A stretch of 64,000 bases of DNA, taken from contig CM012953.1 of the NCBI GenBank assembly GCA_000181795.3, positions 13,388,709 to 13,452,708 of the forward strand, read 5' to 3'. Each line of letters starts with the position of its first letter. The first letter of the stretch is position 1. Position numbers and translations under genes: made by a program. Shown here in pieces: positions 25,242-38,100 of this stretch. The notes beneath the pieces are model-generated. The model was not told the origin of the DNA. It was given only the letters and a program-made list of their open reading frames with translations, and searched no databases. The stretch comes from Trichinella spiralis (taxonomy: Eukaryota > Nematoda > Enoplea > Trichinellida > Trichinellidae).

Positions 25242-28200
25242 CTGTATATACATATATCGATATGAACAACGAACGCGTTGGAGAACAATTGTACGGACAG
25301 AGAGTACTGTATGTAAAGAAGGAAATTATTTAAAGTGTAGAAAAATAGGCTTAAAATATACGAAGAATTATAATGTTGAAAGAAGTAGTAGAGGAAGAAG
25401 AATGTTTTTTTTTCAGCTTTTCAACAAGCAAACCAGCTAGCAAAGATGTGTTGAACAAATTGAAGCTGAAATTGAATTGAACAAAGAACAAGTTGAAATG
25501 CACTTGAGGAAACGATTTAGATTAGAATATAACCAGCAATTGACAAGAAAGTGTCGAAATTTGAACAAACAACAACAGACAAGAAGAATAATAATAAAAA
25601 TATTAATAATAATAATTATAATAATAATAATAATACACGTTTGAGACAGACAATTCTTCCGCTTCTTGTTCTTCCAGTTAATAGGACCGTTTAGTAGTAT
25701 GCTTTCATCAACGACGACAGACGGCAATTCTGCAACACAAATTCATCGACAAATGCTGCTCCAAAGTGGAAGATGATTGTCTGTATTGGTAAGAATGCTG
25801 CTTGCATGGTGAAAATGGGTTGTTGGGTCATCAGTTGACAAAATAATCAAAAATTAGGATGTTTTCCAATAACACGTTGTAATTTGGTTTAGTAATTGCT
25901 AGGTTTGTAGTGAAGCAGAAATGATGCAGTTTTTTCTATATTTTGAGGAGAAGAAAAAATAAACAAATAAATTCCATAATATTAATATTTTTTGATTATG
26001 AATATGAGTTTGTTAATAAAAAAGAAAAGAAAAACAAGAAAACTACGCGACACGTTCGTGGTAGGATAAAAGAGAGAGAGAGAGAATTTTAGCCGGTGAG
26101 GGGGTGAATTGGATGCTGATGTGTGGAGAAAAAGCGATGCGAATTGGAATTTTATACAAAGAATAATAATAAATGACAAAAATAAATAGACATAAACTGG
26201 CCAGCTGACAGCCGACAGACGTCGCCAGTGTGGAACGTTTTGTACGTGGAAAATGGGAATTCGCTCGATGGAACTTGACGATCACTGTAAGTGAACGATA
26301 AATACAGCCGGAAAGCGATGATGCATGGACTGGCTGCAAAAATCACAGGCAGGCTTGGCAGGCGTTGGCGCCCGCTTTTCGGATGCTTATCTCCAAGAAG
26401 AGAACAGGAATGTAGACTGTCCTCAAGTGACACATTCATCTGACAACCGCATGTTACCAGTTCCCGTGACGTTGGTCCGGTTTGGAGCTTTTGAATTGTG
26501 CCATAGCTGTCGCATGAGTAATCTTGCCAAGGTTAAGTGAACAATAAAATCAATTCACCAACCGAACTTCAAGTACAACTTCATCAACATGGCGGCATTA
26601 TAATAGCAGTACTTATAATTGGGGAACTTGCACGAGCCTGATTCACCTTTGACCGAAATTCGACAACGCCCACTGGCCACATCGGTTCATCAATCAGCCG
26701 AAGCATTTTCATATTTTTCTCATGTATCACTTTTACCAGCCAGCATATACATATATATATATCACCAGATGCTGCTGCTGGTGGTGGTGGTGGTGGTAAT
26801 GGTGTGGTTGGCTTTTTTGTTGTCACGCTAACGAAACGCGTGTTTCTTCTATTTGAACAGACAATTCCACGACAACCAGCTCGACTTTTCCCCACATTCA
26901 TCGATTCATTTGCAAAATATACGATACGTTTATTTGTAGTGGGATTTTTTCCATATTCACTGCAAAATGCACAGGAGGAGGTTGCTTTTTGAAGCGGTTG
27001 TAAACAACATGCTGAATGCCTATTTTTTCCCCTTGTTTACCCCTTACAAATACGTCATTTTGACAAGTTAGTAGTTTTGCCGAATTGGATTGTGAGAAAT
27101 CTAGAAAGCAGAAATGCACACTTTGCCATCAATGCACACTTTTGACAAGAATGTTTGCATTGAACAGCTCTGCTAACAGTTTACTTCCCGACAACGTTGT
27201 CAACGAGAAACCTACTTTAGCGGCCGACCAATCGACCACTTACTTACTTCTTCAAGCAAATTTATCAACTCCATGCAACAAGTAAATATGCATATATATA
27301 CAGACAAGCCATTTTTATATTTCTTCAATTGGAAACTCTTGGCTAATTAAGCGACAAAACAAAGAATACTTCCCTTCCAAAATGATTGATGTACATCGAA
27401 AAAGCGAAACTTATATCAATTAATTAAAACACATTTTCATTTCAAATCAAATCACCAATGTTCATTGTAAATTGAATCATAAAACATTTAATACAAACAT
27501 AAAAGCTTCAAATCACAATAACAATGATAAATTAACATTCTCTTTTTTCGTTTCTTTTTTTTAGTAATTTCTAATTTATTGTTTATATTAATATTTTCAA
27601 ATCAGCACTTTTGTTGGTCTTGAAAATAGTTGGTTTGCTCTGCTAATTGTTTACACTTCAAAATCGAAACAATATTGACAGTACGGCTTATTATGGTATG
27701 TCCATTCTATTGTATGGAAAAAGGGTGATTAATCTCTTAATTCTGTTTGAAGGACAGTAAAATTACAGTTATCAATTATGAAGTTATATTAGAAATCAAA
27801 TACTCGAAAAATGCTTGCATTGACTATTATTCCATTTGTGACATTTGTAAAAGCTGAAATTGTTCAACAAACCAAAATGAAAAGCTTTTCAATTCAATCA
27901 AAAAACTATTTAAATCAAAGCATTTTCAAATCTCTCATATGAAACAACAACTAAATACTTTGAATTGCTCAACATTTATATTTCTTATAATAACTGACAT
28001 ATTAATTATAATTTTTTAAATATTACACCTTTATTTTGTAATGTGCATAATTAATTGTTTCCTATACTGCCATAATATATTGTTCTCAATCAAATTAAAA
28101 GTGCACTAATATTTTATATTGCACAAAAATAAAATAGCATAAAAGCAGAGTTCAATTTTGATACTGGAAAAATGTTTCAAAGATAAGCTAATGAAAGTTT

Positions 28201-29804
28201 AAACTGAGGTTCATAATTTAAATATTATTAAATTAATTAATTTTTCAATCAATTGATTATGTCATTTTTATTAACTTAATTAATCATAAATTATGTTATT
28301 ATAGTTACAAAGCAGGTTTCAATTTCGTTAAACTCTTGCTAGATATGTAATGTGAAAGATGTTTTTTTCCTAGAATCTACTAGCTATAACTTTACTGGTT
28401 AAGAGTTACAAGTGCTTTCTGTTAATCCTCGCTCAGTGTTATTCATATAATTTTTTATCATTGCCGTGATCATTAATACAACATACAACATTAATTGTAT
28501 TTAAATATTATTCTGCATTCATCTTACTCAGTATTATTAATAAATTACTGTTATTGTTATTATCAAAAGTGTAGTGTTGTAGAGGAACTGTTCTAGAAAG
28601 CATGTCTCATGTATTATTGTTATTGTAGCACAGACAAAGGCGCACATTATAGGAACAAGCAAAACAATTAATATACGAATTGTAGAAAATGAGAATCTAA
28701 TAACTAGACATAAATTAAATAAGAATGCAACAAAGTTCTTTTTAATTATTGAACGGTTAATATTAAAAACGGATAAATTGTATAAAAAGATTATATGAGC
28801 AGACAATAAAGCACATAGATAGATATGTAACAAATTACTAAAGTTGCAAACATTTCATGTTTATGGTAAATTACTTGACATAATTTCATCAATCATATTT
28901 GAAAAGTATAATGAAGAAAACATATGATTAATTTGAAATTGATAAATCAACTTGACTAACATGTAATAATTGAACAATATACTAAATTCATTCGAACAGC
29001 TGAATTATGGGAATGTTCCAAAATATGTTGTGTTCTGTTACACATTAGTTGTAAGATATTTGAATTATTTGTGTGTTAAGTGAATGATCAATTCAATCAA
29101 AGTGTTTCAGTATTTGCCAGTATTAGGTACATGAAACCAAAAGCGCCATTCACATTTTATAAACAGAATTGAAGAAAATTATTATATAAATAAATTGAAT
29201 TTTTTGAAAGTCAACTTTCATGCTTGAGTATCCTTACTAAATAAAAATAAATTATCATTTTATTAGAACTTATTTAACTATCGGCATTAATTTAATTTTA
29301 AATAATTTTCATATTTCAACCAATTCCTATCGCTATTGGCAAAAGTATTTATATACTAATTTTGTTTTAAATTTTTTAAAAGAAAAAAGAAACAACTTTT
29401 AACTGATTACATTAAATTATCTAGCAATTATGTAAAAATGCTTTCAGTGTAACGTTACTTGACTTTTTTGTAATAAACTAAAATACTTATGCATGAACTT
29501 TTTGCATGACAACCTTTATTCTTTGCTGCTATTTTAAGAGTAATAAAGTTAAAATAATGATAACTAAATTTCCAAGGAAACAAAATTATGCATTCTGTTT
29601 CCTTGGAACCTTTCTGATACTGTATCATCAACAATGCTCAGGTTACATTTGTTGGACAAATTAAAAGTAAAAGATTTTGTTTTCTTTCCAAGCAGAAAAT
29701 AATTGTGCATAATTATTATAAAAATTTTAATAGACGTTAAAATAAACTATTATTTGAAATGTGAGCATATTTAAATTGAAATATTTAAAAGAATAATGAA
29801 AAAT
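25242..29804. other. Long stretch without a confident gene (5' region of the large gene, then intergenic)
   Basis: Holds AAT/ATA microsatellites (about 25,590-25,640), an AG-rich run (about 26,070-26,090), an AT run with GGT repeats (26,750-26,800) and moderately GC-rich DNA at 26.2-27.3 kb. Weak exon-like items on the minus strand are: 25729-25640 (contains PSVVVDESILLNGPINWKNK) with a good acceptor; a proline-rich ATG frame starting at 26901 whose phase-1 donor (TCTG|GTGATA) could join it; and a 9-codon ATG exon at 27274-27248 (MELINLLEE|GTAAGT). These may be alternative first exons of the large gene. From 27.3 to 29.8 kb I see only AT-rich sequence. Confidence 0.4.
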
Positions 29805-30960
29805 CTAATTAGATTGTATCTCATTTTCATATTGCAGTGGTGAATTTATGTCAATGTTTTGATCACTGTAGACATCTTGAATTGCTTTAATAATTGCTTC
29901 ATAATCTGGAGCATCTGAAAATTGCAGCTTGTTAAGATGTTCATGGATTAAAGAAAATTGCTTTGGACAGCCAATTAAAAGTTTATCGCCGTTTTCAACG
30001 TAAAACTGACGATCTTCTGCCATATCTTTCAACCTTTCTCTTGTGGTTGCTCCCTGAAAGAAAATTACAACATTTTGAAAATTTGAAATAAGTAAATAAA
30101 TAAAGAAAGAAAAATACTCTATAAATAGTTTTAGCCCAAGGCAATTTTTCAACGGTAAATTCGATAATCATAAAAAACCAAGCCCAGACATCGTCTCGTC
30201 GTCCTTGTTCACCTCCTTGGAGTGCAACTGGAGATGCATAAAAAGGAGTGCCTCGAAATCCGGTAGTTTCTCTTGCCCGACGATGACGGCCGTCATCTTT
30301 CAAATATTTACGAGCCATACCAAAGTCGAGAATATATATTTGCTTGCAGTTTGGTGGAAGACCGATGGCAAAATTAGCCGGCTTAATATCGCGATGTAAA
30401 AATCTTAAATAATATTTAAAAATTTTGTTTAATAAAATATGGATAAAGATATAGAATGGTACAACTGACCCGGCTCTGTGAAGGTCGGAAATACCTTCCA
30501 ATGTCCCATTGGCAAGGTGTAAAGCTGTGCGGAGTGTAAATTTTTTTTTCACTTCCATTTGCAGCTTCATTAAACTCTTGCCGACCAGACTCATCGCTAC
30601 CCAGTTGTATCTGTCACCTTTCCTACCACGGTCGAAGACAGCACAACAGTGTGTTGAATTTATTTCGGATAATTTTTGGAGAACTTCGACTTCGAGTCGA
30701 AGTGTTCGTACTTCTTGATTTGCATCCTCAAGCTTTTGGAAAAAAACAAATTACTTGCTAATCAAAAACAAATTATTATGCTTATCAAAATTTTCTTTGC
30801 TTACTTTCAATGCTACTTCTTGCCCAGTTTCCGTATTTACAGCTACAACTATTGCACCAAAACAACCCTTACCCAAGTAACTCTTCACGTGCCATGGGGT
30901 TCCATTAATTCCCACCAGCACTTCATTAATTTCTACAATATTCGGTATAGTATTTTGCAT
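29805..30960 (-). CDS. TTBK/CK1-family protein kinase
   Basis: Exons (minus) are 30960-30805, 30732-30470, 30403-30118 and 30053-29805, closing to 317 residues. The start is the ATG at 30960; an upstream GTG frame extension is ignored. Kinase landmarks in order are the glycine loop LGKGCFGAIVVAVN (about 29-42), VALK, the catalytic loop HRDIKPAN (about 143-150), DFGMARKYLKD and TTGFRGTPFYASPVALQ. ASP in place of APE, together with the GRRDDVWAWFFMIIEF segment, places it in the CK1 superfamily next to tau-tubulin kinases, a group expanded in nematodes and often expressed in the male germ line. Catalytic Lys, Asp and the DFG Asp are all present, so it should be active. It has no long C-terminal tail. 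The substrate is unknown. Confidence 0.92.
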
Positions 30961-31656
30961 GGCGATAAAGTGCACCGTTGAACAAGGCACGGCACTTGTT
31001 GTGAATACAATTTACAAAGCAACTGTTACTATCTATTTTAAACGCTTTAAACTGCATTAAACTGTTTTTTAATTTTAAACAATTGCGCAATCTAGTTTTC
31101 AAACATTAAACTTTAATGTACTGATTTTATATAATGTTTACATTTCTTAATTTTATATTTATTAGTTATTTTTGATAATCATAAAGTAGGGACAATTTTC
31201 ATAGATGCATATGAAAAATTATTTATTTCATCGACGCATACAAATGCATTTTGCACTGTTTTATGCAGCATGGTTTACATAATGAAATTCAATTTGTTCA
31301 TTTTCAGCTTTATATAGCAAATTGAATATAGCATATAAATTAATACACTTTTTAGCGTAAAAAGTGATGAAAAGTGCGGATTTAAGAAATATTAAATCTT
31401 AATGCATTTAATGTCGTAAATTTTTATACATTTTTAAGATTTTTTGAAATCTTTTTTACTTTTCTTTGCAAATATTTTACGTGAAATTAAAATTTTTAAT
31501 ATGTTCATAATTTTATTTATAAATAAAAGTTAAACTTATTAATTTGTGATTTGTTTTGTTGTTGTTGTGTAAATTAAAATTCAATGCGCAGCATCATTAC
31601 AGAGTAAATTGATAATTTTTAAAATAAATGAATGCTTCAAATAATGATGATACGGT
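30961..31656. other. Intergenic, AT-rich
   Basis: Promoter side of the kinase gene and 3' flank of the neuropeptide gene. No exon-like sequence seen. Confidence 0.5.
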
Positions 31657-32132
31657 TCAAACTGTTTTCCAGTAGTGGGACCAAGGTCCGTCGTACCATG
31701 GAAAATAGCGACCACCACCACGTTTCCAGTCTGCATCATTGGCAAAGTGCCAATTTACATAACGACCACCGCCCCTTTTTTGTTCATTCTTCATTTCCAC
31801 GCTGTCCTGGTCGTCATCAATATCAATCCAAACTAGTGAACTGTTCGGCTGACGTTTCACCAGACGATTCTTCTTCCAATAGAAACGCCACGGCTGGGGC
31901 GGTAGAGCACGAAAACGAGCTCCGGGACGTTTCACAGGCGTCGGCACGTAAACATCCGGCTGGGCTATTGCTGCTCGGATCAACGGCTGCAAATCCAACG
32001 ACACCACCGGAGAACTGCGTCCACCGAGACGTTTTTGGGTAGCTGCTTTAGAGAAAAGCGTGTGAATGAAAAAATCTGACGGAGCTGCATCGATCTCGTC
32101 TGCCGTTGCAGAAAAGTATGGAAACAGAGCAA
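31657..32132 (-). CDS. Neuropeptide-like precursor with GGGR/GAR peptides (5' exon missing)
   Basis: One exon, entered in phase 1 (acceptor ATGTTTAG|TTGC), codes for 157 residues to TGA at 31659. It begins ALFPYFSATADEI, which looks like the end of a signal peptide whose Met exon lies further upstream and was not found. Five KR dibasic sites cut the chain. The products begin LGGRSSPVV, PGARFRALPPQPW, QPNSSLVWI, GGGRYVNWHFANDADW and GGGRYFPWYDGPWSHYWKTV. The repeated GGxR start recalls C. elegans NLP-9 and NLP-21-type peptides (GGGRAF, GGARAF). The acidic QPN segment would be a spacer. None of the predicted peptides ends in Gly before KR, so C-terminal amidation is not expected. The family call is by pattern only. 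Confidence 0.7.
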
Positions 32133-35100
32133 CTAAACATCATTTCACAATTATACGAATATTGAAAAAGAAATCTGAAAAAAATCAATGCAAATTTTAT
32201 AATTAATTAGATATTAACAAGTGCAAGTACTTAAGATTATAAAAAAAGCAATCACTTTGTAAAAAAACAACAAAATGAAGTTGAAATAATTAAGTATACT
32301 GTAAGAATGCAAAGTTAAAAAGAAGTAAAATTTATTAAAATTTCCTTAATGTATTAGTATTAGTGTCTGTGCGTTTGCAATTTACATTTCATTCATTTCT
32401 TTTTTCCTGCAGTGGTTTGATTTTTTGATTTACTTCAAAGTTCTGATTCTCCAATTCCCCAGGAAATTTGGTCGCTTTATCCAAAGAATGCAATAAAAAT
32501 TCCAAAATTACCCCTTGAAATATCGCTTCTCATTTTGAAGTGTTGAAGAGGCTTGCAATTGGCCATGCACAGAAGTTAACAAGCGCCAATTTATCAATCA
32601 CAATATTGAAATGGTCAGAATGAAAACTTAGTCTAACAATATTTTATTTTTCCACTTTCAACATAGATTAATTTGTAATAAAATTTCAATATCAGCGTCA
32701 CAGTATTTTAGATTTTGCAAATTTTATTAAAACATCAAATCATTTTAATATATGCCGCTAATCTTTTGCTGTTGTTTTGCATGTTGCATGTACAAAATAA
32801 AAAGCTATGCATATAAATGTCAAAACACAAATGATAATGCATGAAGCTGAAAATGTGATATTTATGAATATCACTCGATTCAATAACTAATAATAAACAG
32901 TAATATGAATTTCAAATTTCAAATTTATGCACGCTTGTTTATGCCTAGTTATTTATGTGAATAGCAAGTAATGAAACGTTTATTAAAATTTATTACCGTG
33001 AATTATTAAACTGCAATAATAGCTTCATTGCCAACATTATTTTTATAAATACTACTGCAAAAGCAACCGAACAAATAATAGCAATAATACCCGAGATGTT
33101 TCATTTCTTAATAAAAAAATCATTATTTGTTTATTTGTTTAGTTTAAAATTTAAAATTTGATCAATTTTCTACTGATGCTTTAAATGATTTGATTTGTGA
33201 TTAGCTTAAAGAATGCTAATTGCATTATTGACATGTTATGCTATTTTAACAATAATGTAAATTTCAAAAATCAATTTTCTTTGTTTAAAATCAGACGATG
33301 GTTGCAACAATTATTCTGTAGAAAAATTCCAAAATTTTAACTTTTGCTGAAATATGCACTGATAATTTAGTGGACTAAAAAAGAAATAAAAGTATAGTTA
33401 AAAATGATCTATGTCCATAATTTGAATAGGTAAAATTTATTATCATATCAATTTCCTAATAAGTTTACTCCTTTTTTAGATGAGCAAAATAAAGACATTC
33501 TGAAACCATTAATCATAAAACTGAACTGCATCTTAAAAATTACTTAAAGATAAGTTTAAATCTTTCAAAATTCATGAATCAGTAAACTGAAATTTCATAA
33601 AATTAAATAAAATCATTGAAAATTCATAAAATTATAATACTTGTTAAAATTTTAAATCACAGCTGTTTAAGTGAACCATAAATGTTGTTCGGATTGTTGA
33701 GATGCAGTGAAAATTGAAAATCTGCATTGATTTTTTTATTTTCGACGAAAAATATACATCAGCCAGTGATTTATGAGAAAAATAAAAGATGTCTTATAGA
33801 TATAGATGAAATAATTGTTTCATTGATTATTGCAATTCAAAACATCGCTAGAAACTTGCATCCAAATTTTGCTGGCTTCAAGATTTTTACTGAATGTGCA
33901 TCAGTGAAAGCGGAAAAGCAAAAGAAACTGAAAGCAATGGTCCTTTGAGAGATGCAATAATTGCATGCCAGCAGCAACTCAAGCAAGTAACAAAACCCTG
34001 AAAAGAAGTGAAAAACAGCTTGTCATTAAAATCTGTCTAAAGCATGATGAATTACGCACAATCTTCTTCTTTCCTGGAGCAAAATGATAACTACATCTTA
34101 TTGTTCAAATTCTCATTGTACGCCAATTTTAACTGGACACGTCAATTTAATCGATTCAATTAATTAAGTAATTTATTCAATCCATTTTTTAAATAGTTAT
34201 TTTAATGCAAGCTTGATGTATTTATTGATAAAAATTATTTTCAGAAAAGCGTTTTCCATGTTAAGAGACGATCATATTCAAAAAAGTTTCAGAATCAAGT
34301 ATGTAAATCTTTGTTACACTCCCTTTGTTAAGATGAATGATATTATCTAATGAAAATTTTAAATCTAGTTTGGGTGAAATTTTTATCAATAAAATTTGCA
34401 TTAATGATGAAAATACAAAGAGATTGATTTGAATTCAGTTCAATTTGGAATTTCATAAATTCACTTTAAGCTGGATAAAAATAGGAGTTTTTGAATGGGG
34501 TAATTTTCGTACAGCAGTAAAATTTATTTATATCTATTGAAAAGCATAACCAAACTGAACAGTATGAAAATTTGATATCCATTTTATGAATTTGCAATTT
34601 TTGACACACAATACTGAATTGCTATTTTTATATAAAAAATATATAGTGTGCAAAAATGAAAATCAAATGTAAAGAACCATTCCAAAATATTGTTTTAATG
34701 TTTTTTGTCAAAATGGTAAAAATTGATATTAATAGTTAAAGCAACAATAAATTTTATTTTCACATTCATAAAAAACAAGATAATTTGTTTATTTATCTAT
34801 TTATATGTCCTTACTTTTCATTTTAAATTAAACAATTATTTGTAAAAAATTATCATGTTGTTTTTCATATTAGACATTTATTTTTGATTAAATCAGATTT
34901 AAAGATATTTTTGAATGTGTATTTGAAGTATTTATTTAAAATGTAATTTTTTTTACAAAATTTCGCTTCAAAAATTGACAATTGAGCAACATCATAGTAA
35001 AATTGAATTTTAACATAAATTTGAATAAAGCAATTTCTTTTAATATTATAGAAATAATATTTGAAATTGAAATGCCATTTATAAAATACCACAGAACTTT

Positions 35101-35147
35101 CGTAAATTTTAGGGAATCATAAAAAATTGCAATCATCTAATAATGAA
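32133..35147. other. Very AT-rich stretch without a recognisable gene
   Basis: About 3 kb with dense stops in all frames. The signal-peptide exon of the neuropeptide gene may be here, but I could not find one with a phase-1 donor. Frames up to 75 codons at 34,865-35,092 and 33,727-33,948 are AT-driven and lack coding character. Confidence 0.5.
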
Positions 35148-38100
35148 TTAATAGAAGTAAAACTGAGGGTCCATGCTCTTTGTCTGAATTACAGTTGCAA
35201 GCTGTGCGATGGCATGCGACAAGGGATAATTTTTAACGCATTCAATTAGCATCTTTATTGAATATCCCTCTTCTACAAACGAGAAAAGACGTTAATGTGA
35301 TAAACGTAAATTTTGAATTAGGTTCTTAACTTTCACTTCATCATAATTGACTTTGAAATCAGAAAGCAATCGAAAAAGCTGGACTAACTGGATAGCGTAT
35401 AATTTAATATGCTAATAACTGATAGTGTGGGCAATCTTAATTACAAATGTTAAACTATAGAAATTGAATTCCAAATAATTTCACTACAATTCATAGTAAA
35501 TATATAATCAATATTTTGCTTTGCGTGGTTGTTTTTGTGTTATTTTTTTAATAAAATTGCCTTGTTATTGTGTTTTGCAAGTTAAGATTTTCGATTTAAT
35601 TTTTCAGAGTTGAAAATATTTTTTTGAAAAACAATTGCGTAATTTATGAAATTTTCCTAGCAAAGAAAGCCTGAATTGACTTACTATTTACAATGATGAG
35701 CCACGAACAAAGCCCCATGTCTGGTTTCTGCTCTGAAAGTGAATTTGAAATATAAAATAAAATAAAATAACGTAATGTAATATAATAATACAATATAATA
35801 CATTATAATATATAAAATATAATCTTATAATTTAAATATATACTAATATATTTTGAATTAAAGATAATACAATAATAAAGGAGAACAGAGACTCTGAATA
35901 AAGTGAAAAATGAAGCTGGAATATTTATAACATTTCAACATAAACATAATTTAAATGGTTCTTCACTGAATTTAAAGTTTGTGCATATTCATACTAAATT
36001 GTCTTTTTTAGCACATTTTTTATTCCAATATTCATAGCAATTTTTATGTAATTAATTTCAAACTAACGGGCAGTATCATGATGCTTCAGTTACATTTATG
36101 TTCTTAAAATGAATAATTATTGCTATAATTTATTTATTTTATGAGCATCTGTTAAGTGAATTTATTAATTCAAAAAATTTCACGATTTTGTAAATATTTT
36201 ATGTCAGCAGATAATAACTCTTTATAATAACCTTATAAAGGTTGTTTATGTTTTATTAAAGCAATAAACACTAATATAATTTCAATTTGTCGTTGAATTT
36301 TTCTTGAAATGTCTTTGATAAAAATTTTAGCAGTAGTCAATTTCACTCAGCATAATAATTTTATTATTGCAATTAACGTATATTAAAGTTGATATTGAGT
36401 TTGATGAAGGTTTTTTCATGAAGCTAATTTTACTAAATGTATGATATTTGAATACAAAACAAAAATAAGTCATACTGTTAGTATTTCTTCAAAAATTGAC
36501 ATGCAGCATTCATTAGATACAATAAACATTTCAATAAAATTTTTCACATCGTATACATCTTCTAATTATTGAATAATTTTAATATTATCTCATAATGATT
36601 TAAATAAATACATTGCTATTTCAAAAAAACAGTTTTATATAATTGGGTAATTATTACAAAAGTAATAATGAATGTAATTTTTTACCTCAGATCTTTATTC
36701 CAAAAAATTTTAATAAATTATGGTTGCACAAATGAAGCCGTTGCTTGTAGGCGAGTGAAATTTGGAAGTGCTTTTACAAATGTCTCAGACAGAGAGGCTT
36801 TTGGCCTTGCAAAGGGCACGTAATGAACATTCTTCGATGCGGAGAATGACGTCTTTCAGAATGAGCCAGAGGATGATTGCCAGAGATTTAATCGACTTCT
36901 AACCCGCAAACTTAACTTTCATTTCTCATTCGTTCATTTTGCTCTGAGCAACTAGTTGTTGGATTATTGAACGCGTTTTTGATCATCACTTAACAACCCA
37001 TTCTTGCGGTTCTGCTTAACAATAAGCCAAGTATGTCATCAAATAGCTAATGCTAATGATAATGAGTATTTTGCAAGATTTCTTCCAATCTGATTGTAAT
37101 TATGATTCTTTCAAAAGGACAACAAAAAAACTTGTATGCTAAATGCATTTTAATAAATCCCGCTTTAAAATGACTGCATATAATTAATAGCAAATAATTT
37201 CTTTTAGCAAATGTCTTTTTAATAAATGAAAAGAAAAGAAGCAACAAAGTTTATTACTTATTCAACAAAACGGAAATTTACTTTTGTGATGGAACAATAG
37301 AAAAAGTAAAAATTAGTTAATAATTATTTAACGAAGTAAAAGACTTTTAGAAAAAAGCATTCATAAAATAAGTTAAAATTACATTCTATCTGATTAATTA
37401 TATTTATTCATTTATTTTCCATCAAAATGAGCGCCATAATATTTCATATATTTCCTTTTTTTGTCAATATAATTAGAAATTTTGGAACTATATAAAATTA
37501 TGTTTATTTAAGTATAACAATAATTTATTTACAGTTAGTATTTATCATGAGAAGTATCACCAATTTTTTAACATTTACATATTATAATAAAACGATTTTC
37601 TTGAAATTATTGACCCTCCAATCATCTTGACTTATTTTAATAAAACTGAAAAAATATCGCCGTAAAGATTGCAATTTATAAATATCAGTTACATATTATA
37701 AGTATATTATATTTTTATGCATGATGCATTAAAAACATTTTAAATTTCCTTCAGTTTCACCTTAGTTTAAACTTATTTGAAAAGCAGTTAATACAGTTTA
37801 TAACCATATTTTATTCATAGTCAGTTTAATTTATGAAAATTAATTTTAAAAATGCGTAAATTAACTACTTTCAAAGAGAACAGACAAAAAAGCAACACAC
37901 ATAATAAACAACTGCATAAAATTTTAAACATTATGGCATTAAGCTTTAAAAAATATTAGAAAATTTATCAACAAAAATACACGAACAATGTTTTCTGAGT
38001 TTCAATAAAATGCACAAATTTAAAAAAAGAAATAGCAACGTGTTATTTTTTCCAAAATATTACAGCTATTGAAAACACTGAAGGAAACAATTTCGAAAGT